Shown piece by piece: positions 1 to 6,543 of a DNA stretch of 33,687 nt. Below the pieces are notes generated by a model that did not search any database, was not told the origin of the DNA, and was given only the letters and a program-made list of their open reading frames with translations. The DNA is taken from the NCBI GenBank assembly GCA_902500755.1, contig CABVRV010000036.1:1-33687 (forward strand), written 5' to 3'. Made by a program: the position numbers and the translations under genes. The first letter of the stretch is position 1, and the number at the start of each line of letters is the position of its first letter. This DNA comes from an uncultured Nitrospira sp. GTDB lineage: Bacteria; Nitrospirota; Nitrospiria; Nitrospirales; Nitrospiraceae.

Positions 1-113
1 CCGGAAGCGAGTGCGATTCCGAGACATAAGGGCAGCGCCACGAAAAATACGACGAGCCCTGATTTAGTGTCAGCGATGATGGTGCTGGGAGATACGCCGT
101 TCATTGTAGACAT
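1..113 (-). CDS. SulP family inorganic anion transporter, N-terminal fragment (cut by window edge)
   Basis: Only the first 37 codons are inside the window; the gene continues past position 1. The start is taken as the ATG at 113-111, and a second in-frame ATG at 104-102 is possible. After a short polar stretch the peptide enters a hydrophobic segment, GLVVFFVALPLCLGIALAS, which matches the first membrane helix of SulP (SLC26-type) permeases, where a conserved VALPL core is followed by GIALASG. SulP proteins carry sulfate, bicarbonate or other anions across the inner membrane. The substrate cannot be told from this piece, and no carbonic anhydrase gene is visible here. The family call rests on one helix. 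Confidence 0.6.
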   Translation of the reverse strand, partial: MSTMNGVSPSTIIADTKSGLVVFFVALPLCLGIALAS

Positions 114-376
114 CAGCCGCCTCTTCGTAGAACAGTCTATAGCGATCAGCACCTCGTGGGCGAAGCTTACGTGTGGTGGTGTGCTTCACGTCTGACTCGA
201 TCGGAGTATTCGGGTGTGGACACCCCTGCGCTTCGAGCATTCTTGCAACATTCTCTTCAAGGACATCGGCCCCGTGAGTCCAGCCAGTCGATCTTTCCCA
301 TCGCCAGTGAGATGAATATTTTGGAAAAGTACTCCACGTATCTCCTCGGTCATTGTCACCGCGTTCTTGATCGCGA
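114..376. other. Gene-free stretch between two minus-strand genes
   Basis: About 260 bases separate the SulP start from the 3' end of the barrel-like gene. Short open frames exist on both strands, for example 186-425 on the minus strand, but none has a convincing ribosome-binding site or recognisable product. The SulP promoter should lie here; I see no strong sigma70-type pair of boxes. Confidence 0.4.
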
Positions 377-402
377 TCTCCATGCCCGTACGGGCATGGA
401 GA
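377..402. repeat. 26-bp perfect palindrome just after the barrel gene
   Basis: The 13-base left half TCTCCATGCCCGT is followed immediately by its exact reverse complement, with no spacer. It begins 10 bases downstream of the TAA stop of the minus-strand gene at 412-1446. No T-tract follows on either strand, so it is not a standard intrinsic terminator. It could be a 3'-end hairpin protecting the mRNA or a dimeric-protein binding site. Confidence 0.7.
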
Positions 403-411
403 AAATTCATC

Positions 412-1446
412 TTATGAGAACTCACGAATGAGCCGAAATCCGATTTCAGGGAGAGTCAGGCCCTTGGTAATCCGCGTTCCAGCGCCGCCCTGGATCATCC
501 AATGCTTGCTGACCTCGTAATGCACTTGCGGCATGACCAACAGGGATGCATGGCCATTGATCACTTGACCAAAATTGGTCTCAATACCCGCCACCAACCG
601 ATTCGTCACGTCCGCAAACAGCGTCACGTTACTCAGCCACTCGGTTCGGCGGTCTGTCACACGACCTCCCAGCTCAGTCCGTGGCCCAAACATGCCGAAT
701 GTGCTCCAGGTTTCATTAAACCGGAAACCAGCGAGATAGAGGAACGTGGTCGTCCACAGCTTCGGCTGCGGATCATACTGGGCGATGACTTGAGTCCCAT
801 GGATGAACCGGTGTTCCAAAGCCGTGCCGAAGGTCGCTTGACCGGCGCCTTTGTACGCCTCAATGCGTCCGTTCTCCATCGGCAATTCGAATTCGATTCC
901 AACGCCGTCGCACAGATCATACTCGATCTCCGGAGCCCACTCGAGCCCCTGTGTGTCCTCGCTGCGCCGGACAAGGCCCAACGGATCGGTTGCTGCATCA
1001 ACCGTCCTGGCCTTTCTCCTAAGAGGAATCAATCCAAGCACGTTGATTTCTGCCTCGCCCCGTTTCCCACCCAACGGGCGGATCAGATCGAAGACCATCG
1101 GCTCAGGTATCCGTGGTCCTCGCACCTCGCCCGATACTCGTTCAATCGTCCTGTCGTTAGGAGGCGCTCCTCTCACAGACTCCGTGCGCGGCACAGGAAC
1201 GACCGGATCCTGCGTCGTCGAAAAAACCGTGGGTCGTCCGTCGACGATCACCCCGTCAACAGAGTAACGCGGTGGCGCCGGTGGGCCGATATCGAGGGCT
1301 TCCACCGAACAGGGAAGCAACGCCACAAGAGTTAGGACAAGATGACGAACTGTGACGCTGGACTCACGCCGACTATGCCATGCGATGAAGAAACACAAGA
1401 CGCAGGAGAGCGCTTCGAGACCTTGTTTGGGTACTGATGGATTCAT
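412..1446 (-). CDS. Putative outer-membrane beta-barrel protein, function unknown
   Basis: The product is 344 residues from the ATG at 1446, preceded by AGAGGA, though rather close to the start; a GTG at 1482 is an alternative. A hydrophobic stretch near residues 34-50 (HLVLTLVALLPCSVEA) resembles a signal peptide ending in SVEA, but it sits unusually far from the start, so the true N-terminus is uncertain. Residues 51-150 are proline- and arginine-rich and of low complexity. From about residue 170 the sequence alternates polar and aromatic or hydrophobic residues, with phrases such as EIEYDLCDGVGIEFELPM, GATR-type turns and a closing GFRLIREFS, as in small outer-membrane barrels of the MetA/phenol-degradation type. 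I do not recognise a specific family. The gene stands alone, downstream of a decayed oxidase-like start and upstream of a 26-bp palindrome. Confidence 0.6.
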   Translation of the reverse strand: MNPSVPKQGLEALSCVLCFFIAWHSRRESSVTVRHLVLTLVALLPCSVEALDIGPPAPPRYSVDGVIVDGRPTVFSTTQDPVVPVPRTESVRGAPPNDRTIERVSGEVRGPRIPEPMVFDLIRPLGGKRGEAEINVLGLIPLRRKARTVDAATDPLGLVRRSEDTQGLEWAPEIEYDLCDGVGIEFELPMENGRIEAYKGAGQATFGTALEHRFIHGTQVIAQYDPQPKLWTTTFLYLAGFRFNETWSTFGMFGPRTELGGRVTDRRTEWLSNVTLFADVTNRLVAGIETNFGQVINGHASLLVMPQVHYEVSKHWMIQGGAGTRITKGLTLPEIGFRLIREFS

Positions 1447-1499
1447 TTCCTCTGATAATCTTTCTTCGATACGGCCTGTCACGAGACCGGCGGAACCAG

Positions 1500-1810
1500 C
1501 TAGAACACTCTTACAGGGATGTCCAGTCCGATCGAGCTCTGGACGGACGGCTCCAGCGGCGCAACGAGTATCGGGCAGCCTCGGACTTCAGGCATGCTCC
1601 CTGACTCATCCTGAGCACGCCCATGATCATGAACAACCTTACGGGTGATCCATTCACGGTAGGTTCCTGTTCGCATCTGAAGAAGGAAGCCCGGATGATG
1701 AAACTTGATGGACACGAGCACCCCGACGATCGGAAAGAATGTCAGCCAGATCAGCGACCACCACAACCAGCTCTGACCAACGGACGATTGATGAGCTCCT
1801 GATCGATCAT
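1500..1810 (-). pseudogene. Frameshifted start of a membrane protein, possibly heme-copper oxidase subunit I
   Basis: ATG at 1810 follows a good ribosome-binding site (GGAGGA). The first 14 codons read MIDQELINRPLVRA, then the frame ends quickly at a TGA. If one base is restored near 1770, the reading continues as WLWWSLIWLTFFPIVG and on through VLVSIKFHHPGFL, a clear membrane helix in good coding sequence. Helix 1 of CcoN-like heme-copper oxidase subunits has this kind of layout, but the match is short and made from memory. After about 47 residues the similarity stops, and the shifted frame runs on without obvious meaning to a stop at 1500. The catalytic histidines of such an oxidase are absent. 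I read it as a truncated, frameshifted remnant. Confidence 0.45.
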
Positions 1811-1825
1811 GGTGTTCCTCCCACG

Positions 1826-1921
1826 CTAAGGAAAGATGAAAACTCCCTGCGTGCGGTTACCGACGCGTGCTTGACGCGCCGGCCGGCCCAGTATGGCAAA
1901 ACCAAGCAATGCCACGTTCAT
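1826..1921 (-). CDS. Short ORF (31 aa) with strong ribosome-binding site, doubtful
   Basis: ATG at 1921 is preceded by AAGGAGAG. The peptide begins MNVALLGFAILGRP, a short hydrophobic run, then becomes arginine-rich and ends in a TAG at 1826-1828, 15 bases before the start of the frameshifted oxidase-like remnant. Good translation signals with a non-descript second half suggest either a tiny membrane peptide or another decayed gene start. No family is recognised. Confidence 0.3.
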   Translation of the reverse strand: MNVALLGFAILGRPARQARVGNRTQGVFIFP

Positions 1922-1981
1922 CTCTCCTTAGATTCCCATGTCCTTACAGACGTAGTCCTCAATTGATTGCGAGCGAGGCTT

Positions 1982-1998
1982 GTCCTGCTTTGCAGGAC
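1982..1998 (-). terminator. Hairpin after nhaA
   Basis: A perfect 7-bp inverted repeat, GTCCTGC with its partner GCAGGAC and a 3-base loop, lies 8 bases past the nhaA stop. There is no following T-tract, so it may stabilise the 3' end or assist factor-dependent termination rather than act alone. Confidence 0.35.
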
Positions 1999-2005
1999 CT
2001 AACTT

Positions 2006-3379
2006 TCACCCCGTCTTGCCAGACTGGGAACTCCCGCTGGATTGGGTCTGACGAATACGTTTCAGAAATAACCACCCGATTAATCCCGCTATTCCCGAAG
2101 CCGCTAGAATGCCCACCTTGGCAGGAGCGTCGAGCGGCGTTTTTCCAAAGGCCAAGCCCTCGATAAAAAGGGACATGGTGAAGCCGATGCCAGCCAGGAA
2201 CCCCGTTCCGATGATGTGACGCCAGTTCAGGTCATCCGGCATCGTCACTAGACCCGATCGCACCGCCAGCCACGACGCCAGCGTCACTCCCACCGGCTTA
2301 CCGATGACCAGACCGGCCAAGATGCCGAGCGCCACAGGATGTCCCAATGTCGCGAACGCGTCGCCCTCGATCACGACCCCGGCGTTGGCCAAAGCGAACA
2401 CAGGGAGGATGACCGCTGTGACCCACGGATGCAGGGTGTGCTCCAGTCGCTGCAACGGGGTGCCGGCTTCGCGAGCCACATGCTGCAAACGAGAAGCCAC
2501 TTTCTGCCGAGCCTCGTTCGCAAGCGGCGGTTCACTTGGCTTTGTCACCTTCTGAAACTTCTCGATCAGTGCGCGGCTCCGTCTGATGAACTCTTCACCG
2601 GACAGTTGCGTTCGCGCCGGGATCGTGAACGCGGCGAGCACCCCGGCGATCGTCGGATGGACACCGGATAAGAGGAACGCCAGCCATAACCCACCGATCC
2701 CCAGCATCCCGTAGACGAGTGGGTGACGGATACCCAGCACATTCGCGCCTATCAGGGCAACCAGGAACCCGCCCCCCACTTCGAGACTCATCCAGGAAAT
2801 GGCGGAGGTATAGAAGAACGCGATGATCAAGACGGCCCCCAGATCATCGGCAATGGCCAGCGCGACGAGGAATACTTTCAACGTCAGCGGCACGCGCTTG
2901 CCGAGCAACGAAAGGATCCCCAACGAAAAGGCGATGTCCGTGGCCATCGGAATACCCCAACCCTTCGCGCCTTCTGTGCCCGCATTGAACGCCGTGTAGA
3001 GCAGCGCCGGCAGAGTCGATCCACCCAGCGCGGCGGCGAGAGGCAAGGTAGCTTGGCGCAGGGAGGACAGCTCTCCGACCAGCACCTCACGCTTGATCTC
3101 CAAGCCGATGACGAAAAAAAACATGGCCATCAGGCCGTCGTTGATCCACAGCACCAGTGGTTCCGTGAGCACAAAGTCACCTATGCCCACCGTCACCGGC
3201 AGTCGCCGAAAGGCGATATAGGTTTCCGCCCACGGCGAGTTGGCCCACATGAGGGCGACGACCGTCGAGACCAGCAACAAGATGCCTGCAGCCGATTCGG
3301 TGTGAATGAACCGTTGAAACGGCTCCACCACCGGCCGGATCAGCGGTTCTTCGCCCCGGTCTTCAATCGAACGCAACAT
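2006..3379 (-). CDS. nhaA: Na+/H+ antiporter NhaA
   Basis: The 457-residue inner-membrane protein exchanges external protons for internal sodium, controlling pH and Na+ levels. Family landmarks are clear: WANSPW near residue 45, IGLEIKREVL near 91-100, the unwound-helix signature ATDIAF at 146-151 (Thr148/Asp149), and ADDLGA at 177-182, whose adjacent Asp178 and Asp179 correspond to the essential ion-binding pair. About 12 hydrophobic segments follow the usual pattern, with a longer cytoplasmic loop around residues 270-310 that carries charged residues. The C-terminal tail is serine-rich. E. coli NhaA is about 388 residues; longer forms like this are common elsewhere. It stands downstream of gntK but 56 bases away, and may have its own promoter. 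Confidence 0.97.
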   Translation of the reverse strand: MLRSIEDRGEEPLIRPVVEPFQRFIHTESAAGILLLVSTVVALMWANSPWAETYIAFRRLPVTVGIGDFVLTEPLVLWINDGLMAMFFFVIGLEIKREVLVGELSSLRQATLPLAAALGGSTLPALLYTAFNAGTEGAKGWGIPMATDIAFSLGILSLLGKRVPLTLKVFLVALAIADDLGAVLIIAFFYTSAISWMSLEVGGGFLVALIGANVLGIRHPLVYGMLGIGGLWLAFLLSGVHPTIAGVLAAFTIPARTQLSGEEFIRRSRALIEKFQKVTKPSEPPLANEARQKVASRLQHVAREAGTPLQRLEHTLHPWVTAVILPVFALANAGVVIEGDAFATLGHPVALGILAGLVIGKPVGVTLASWLAVRSGLVTMPDDLNWRHIIGTGFLAGIGFTMSLFIEGLAFGKTPLDAPAKVGILAASGIAGLIGWLFLKRIRQTQSSGSSQSGKTG

Positions 3380-3435
3380 GGTTTCCTCTGGACGCGCGTG
3401 GGAATCCGCCTTCCCCGAACCTCCTCATTTCGCTT

Positions 3436-3972
3436 TCACAGACCAAGGTCGGATCTGATGTGGGCCACGATTCGGTCGGGCGAATCGTCGATGTCGACCA
3501 CCAACGCCTCGCCCGGCTCCTCTAAAATTTCAAACTGACTCGCAAGCAAATCCCTGTGCATGAAATGATCTTTACGATCGGCCAGGCGCCGCTCAATGAG
3601 ATCGTGGTTCCCCTTCAGATAGACAAGCCGTACTCGATCTTCCACCCCATCGAGGAGAATCTCTCGATACCGGCGCATGAGGGCCGAACAAGTCAGCACG
3701 ACAGGCCTTTGGGCTTCGATCCATCCCCTGATCAAGCGACGAATTTGCCGCAGCCATGGGAGGCGATCTTCGTCCGTCAACCGCATGCCTTGCCGTAGTT
3801 TTTCCATATTCGTCAACGGGTGAAATTCGTCTGCATCCTGGAAGCTCCATCCCAACTCCTCGGCAAGCAACCGGCCGATGGTTGTTTTTCCCGATCCTGA
3901 AACGCCCATGAGAAGCACGACTTGCAGTGCCGCCAGACCACGCTTCATGTCTTGACCTTGGACACGCTCCAT
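3436..3972 (-). CDS. gntK: Gluconokinase
   Basis: This 178-residue cytoplasmic kinase phosphorylates D-gluconate to 6-phosphogluconate with ATP. The P-loop GVSGSGKT lies near residues 23-30, followed by the family segments DADEFHP, NMEKLRQGMRLTDEDRLPWL and TCSALMRRYRE, and then FLKGN/R-type VYLKGNHDLIERRL and HFMHRDLLASQF. These are the hallmarks of GntK/IdnK-type gluconokinases. The first ATG (3972) has a poorly spaced AGGG; the in-frame ATG at 3948 follows AAGG at a better distance and would give 170 residues, close to the family norm of about 165-175. The gene sits in a minus-strand sugar block after zwf, so gluconate and glucose-6-phosphate oxidation meet at the same product, 6-phosphogluconate. 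No gnd or edd/eda gene is in view. Confidence 0.93.
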   Translation of the reverse strand: MERVQGQDMKRGLAALQVVLLMGVSGSGKTTIGRLLAEELGWSFQDADEFHPLTNMEKLRQGMRLTDEDRLPWLRQIRRLIRGWIEAQRPVVLTCSALMRRYREILLDGVEDRVRLVYLKGNHDLIERRLADRKDHFMHRDLLASQFEILEEPGEALVVDIDDSPDRIVAHIRSDLGL

Positions 3973-4023
3973 TCCCTGATTTTCATCTTTTCACTTCATC
4001 TTGGGCCTTGCTTCATTCCTGTC

Positions 4024-4211
4024 TCACAGCGGCTTCGAGCGCAATCTTCCAAGCATCGAGTCCCAGCAGGTCTCATTGACTGAAGAGTCTTCCCTGAAGG
4101 TTCTCCACTGCCGTTCAGAGAGATATGGCCCCATCGTTTCCAATCGTGTCTACGCTCCGCGTCCTTGATCAGGCGTTTCGACTCACCGCTGCGTTGCTTG
4201 ACCTTCGTCAT
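4024..4211 (-). pseudogene. Frameshifted N-terminal remnant of an MGH1-like glucosidase
   Basis: ATG at 4211 has a good ribosome-binding site (AAGGAAG). The peptide begins MTKVKQRSGESKRLIKDAER, then RHDWKRWG. At that point one base appears to be missing: in the next frame the sequence continues PYLSERQWRTFREDSS and then CWD, ending at a TGA at 4024-4026. WKRWGPYLSERQW followed by REDYS is, from memory, the conserved opening of large bacterial glucosidases of the MGH1-like clan, which are usually around 900 residues. Only about 60 codons remain, so this is a truncated and frameshifted relic. Its place between gntK and zwf fits a former role in the sugar block. Confidence 0.6.
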
Positions 4212-4333
4212 GTTCTTCCTTCTACGGTGATGCTGTGTCATTCCGACCGGTAGGCGCTGAAGTCATGTGATTCAGGCCGCGACTCATGTAACGGTTTAAG
4301 ACAGTCGGCCCGTCATCTGCTTGATGACCATAC

Positions 4334-5701
4334 TCAGATCCCTATCGGACCGTCTGACCCGGCGGGATAATCGACCAGCGGCGCCTCGCCCTTATTCCAG
4401 ACTTGCAGGATCGGTTCGACGATTCGCCAGGATTCCTCCGCCTCATCGTCACGAATCGAAAGTGTCGGATCGCCGTCCAGAACATCGAGGAGCAAACGGG
4501 CGTAGGCCGGCAATGCTCCTGATTGGAATCGTGTGTCCAGTTCGACCTGGTCCAGATTGCACAAGTCCCCCGGCTCGTTGACATTGACCTTCAGCGCGAT
4601 ACGGTCGGGGTCCAATTCGATGTTGAGCACGTTCGGTATCGGTTGCGCCTCTTGTCCGAACGCCAGGTGGGGCACGGGCTTGAAATGAATGGCGATCTCG
4701 CGGCGATCACGCCCTAAGGCCTTTCCCGTACGAAGCAAGAAAGGCACACCGGCCCATCTCCAGTTGTCGATCGACAGTGTCACCTGGGCGAACGTTTCCA
4801 TATTGCGTTCGGCCTGGACACCTTCCTCCTTCAGGTAGGGGGTGACCTCCTCGTTTCCGATGGCGCCCCTGCTATACCGTCCGCGTACCGTCTGCCCTAG
4901 GACTTCGTGCGGCGCGAGGCGACGCACGGCCCGCAACACTGCCACCTTGTGGTCCCGCAACGTCCGCTCGTCCAGCGCATGCAGCGGCTCCATGGCAATC
5001 AACGCCAGCAACTGCAGCAGGTGATTCTGGACCATGTCACGAAGCGCTCCCGTGACATCGTAGAAGGAGGCTCGACCGGCCGCCGTGATCGTTTCGTCCC
5101 AGATGATCTCGACCCGCTCGATATGGTGGGTATTCCAGACAGGCTCGAAGATGCGATTGGCGAAGCGCAGCCCCAGAATATTTTGCACTGTCTGCTTTCC
5201 AAGAAAATGGTCGAGCCGGAAGACGTCGCGCTCGGGGAACGACTCGTGCAAAAGACGATTCAACGCCTGCGCCGATTCCAGGCTCTCCCCGAAGGGCTTT
5301 TCCAGCACCACCTTGCTGCCCTTGGGCAGTTTGAGCGCCGCCAGCGATTCGATCGATGGAGCGAATAATCCGGGCGGCAGCGCCAAGTAGGCCACCAGCG
5401 GATTTGTCACGTTGCCTAAAGCCCGAGCAAGCTCGTCCCGGCTTGTCACATCGACACGACGATAGTCCACCCTCCCGAGAATCGTCTCCCGCGTTCCCGC
5501 AACGCCTGCGGTGCCGGGCGCCGCCAGCTTCTGTTCGAGATGACCTCGGAATCTCTCGGTGTTCCAGTCATCCTGCGCGACGCCCAACACGCGAAACCCC
5601 TCCGGCAACTTGCCCGCTTGATCAAGCCGGGCGATAGCCGGTATCAAGAATCTTGAGGTCAAGTCCCCCGACGCTCCGAGAATCATTAAGGTCTGAATCA
5701 T
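4334..5701 (-). CDS. zwf: Glucose-6-phosphate 1-dehydrogenase
   Basis: The enzyme oxidises glucose-6-phosphate to 6-phosphoglucono-1,5-lactone with NAD(P)+, the first step of the oxidative pentose phosphate and Entner-Doudoroff routes. The N-terminal Rossmann motif GASGDLTSR is at residues 9-17, EKPFG at 134-138, and the active-site block RLDHFLGKQ at 162-170, with the catalytic His of the family two positions further on in the wider motif region. Later blocks FYDVTGALRDMVQNHLLQ and FLLRTGKAL are also family signatures. At 455 residues it is slightly shorter than the common 480-500. Its start codon overlaps the stop of the upstream cyclase-family gene (ATGA), implying translational coupling. 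A 122-base gap with a decayed glucosidase start follows. Confidence 0.96.
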   Translation of the reverse strand: MIQTLMILGASGDLTSRFLIPAIARLDQAGKLPEGFRVLGVAQDDWNTERFRGHLEQKLAAPGTAGVAGTRETILGRVDYRRVDVTSRDELARALGNVTNPLVAYLALPPGLFAPSIESLAALKLPKGSKVVLEKPFGESLESAQALNRLLHESFPERDVFRLDHFLGKQTVQNILGLRFANRIFEPVWNTHHIERVEIIWDETITAAGRASFYDVTGALRDMVQNHLLQLLALIAMEPLHALDERTLRDHKVAVLRAVRRLAPHEVLGQTVRGRYSRGAIGNEEVTPYLKEEGVQAERNMETFAQVTLSIDNWRWAGVPFLLRTGKALGRDRREIAIHFKPVPHLAFGQEAQPIPNVLNIELDPDRIALKVNVNEPGDLCNLDQVELDTRFQSGALPAYARLLLDVLDGDPTLSIRDDEAEESWRIVEPILQVWNKGEAPLVDYPAGSDGPIGI

Positions 5702-6456
5702 GTCGCCACCTTTCTCTTTTCTGAGCGAGCGTGCTTAGGGCCGACCGGCTTCAACAGCGCACGGGCCGGTGCCCCGTCGCCGGCGGCAATTTTCAGCGGG
5801 AGGCAGAGCATGTCGCACATGCCGGGCCGAACTTCCGACAAATTCAAGCCCTCAATGATCCAGATGCCTGCCTTGAGCAATATCGTATGAATCTCCGCCG
5901 TGTCCGACTCGTATCCCGCGATAGACAGATAATCGATGCCGACCGTGCGCACACCGCGTGCCACCAGCCAACGGGCTGCCGCTGCGCTGAGCGAGACGAA
6001 ATCCTTGAGAAATCGGTCCGTCTTCCAGCACCGGGGTGAGTTGCGCGTTTTGAAGACGACGCGCTCCCCACGCCGGATTCGATGCCGGCGCAATTCCTCG
6101 ACCGTGATCAGCGCCGGATCCTTGATGGCGATGACCCGCGCTCGACCGACGCCCGCGCCGACCGGCATCGCGTCGATCCCGAGGCCGGCCCGAAGAAAAT
6201 GCAGCGGCGCGTCCATGTGCGTACCGGAATGCACTCCCAGCGAGAGTGCCGTGAGCGTGCACTCGTCGCCCCGGTTCAGGTCCATCACACGCCGGACCCG
6301 CACCGGTGGATTGCCCGGCCACCGAACCATGCCTGTTCGGAGCGGCACGGTCACATCGATCCATCCGCCCTTTGGTTTCCGCTGACGTTGGCGTTCGATT
6401 TGCGGCCGCCTCACGATTCCACGCAGAGGGCTTAGAGGTACCCCACGATCTTCCAT
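5698..6456 (-). CDS. Cyclase-family metal-dependent hydrolase
   Basis: The 252-residue protein belongs to the family that includes bacterial kynurenine formamidase (Pfam cyclase, PF04199). The metal-binding motif HSGTHMDAP lies at residues 76-84, after an IDVTVPLRTGMVRWPGNP opening typical of the family. Later segments GIDYLSIAGYES, ILLKAGIWIIEGLNL and LPLKIAAGDGAPARALL match the rest of the fold. A basic N-terminal tail of about 30 residues precedes the domain. These enzymes hydrolyse amide or ester bonds with a divalent metal. No tryptophan-catabolism genes are nearby; instead the stop overlaps the zwf start by 4 nt and a glucoamylase lies upstream. A lactone substrate from the zwf reaction is therefore an attractive but unproved idea. 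Confidence 0.88.
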   Translation of the reverse strand: MEDRGVPLSPLRGIVRRPQIERQRQRKPKGGWIDVTVPLRTGMVRWPGNPPVRVRRVMDLNRGDECTLTALSLGVHSGTHMDAPLHFLRAGLGIDAMPVGAGVGRARVIAIKDPALITVEELRRHRIRRGERVVFKTRNSPRCWKTDRFLKDFVSLSAAAARWLVARGVRTVGIDYLSIAGYESDTAEIHTILLKAGIWIIEGLNLSEVRPGMCDMLCLPLKIAAGDGAPARALLKPVGPKHARSEKRKVAT

Positions 6457-6543
6457 GCCTTCTCCTTGGTGACCATACCTGGCGTGAATATCATCATCTC
6501 CCTGTCCTGAATTTTCATCTTCACAATTCGCACAAGATCATCG

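Noticed and set aside
186-425. Minus-strand open frame of 79 codons after the barrel gene
   Set aside because: It starts within the end of the barrel gene, has no ribosome-binding site and reads through the palindrome; no product recognised.
502-1335. Plus-strand open frame of 277 codons opposite the barrel-like gene
   Set aside because: The minus-strand frame has more natural composition and barrel-like periodicity; this one is a shadow.
2723-3538. Plus-strand open frame of 271 codons opposite nhaA
   Set aside because: Gln/Arg/Asp-rich translation typical of the antisense of a membrane protein.
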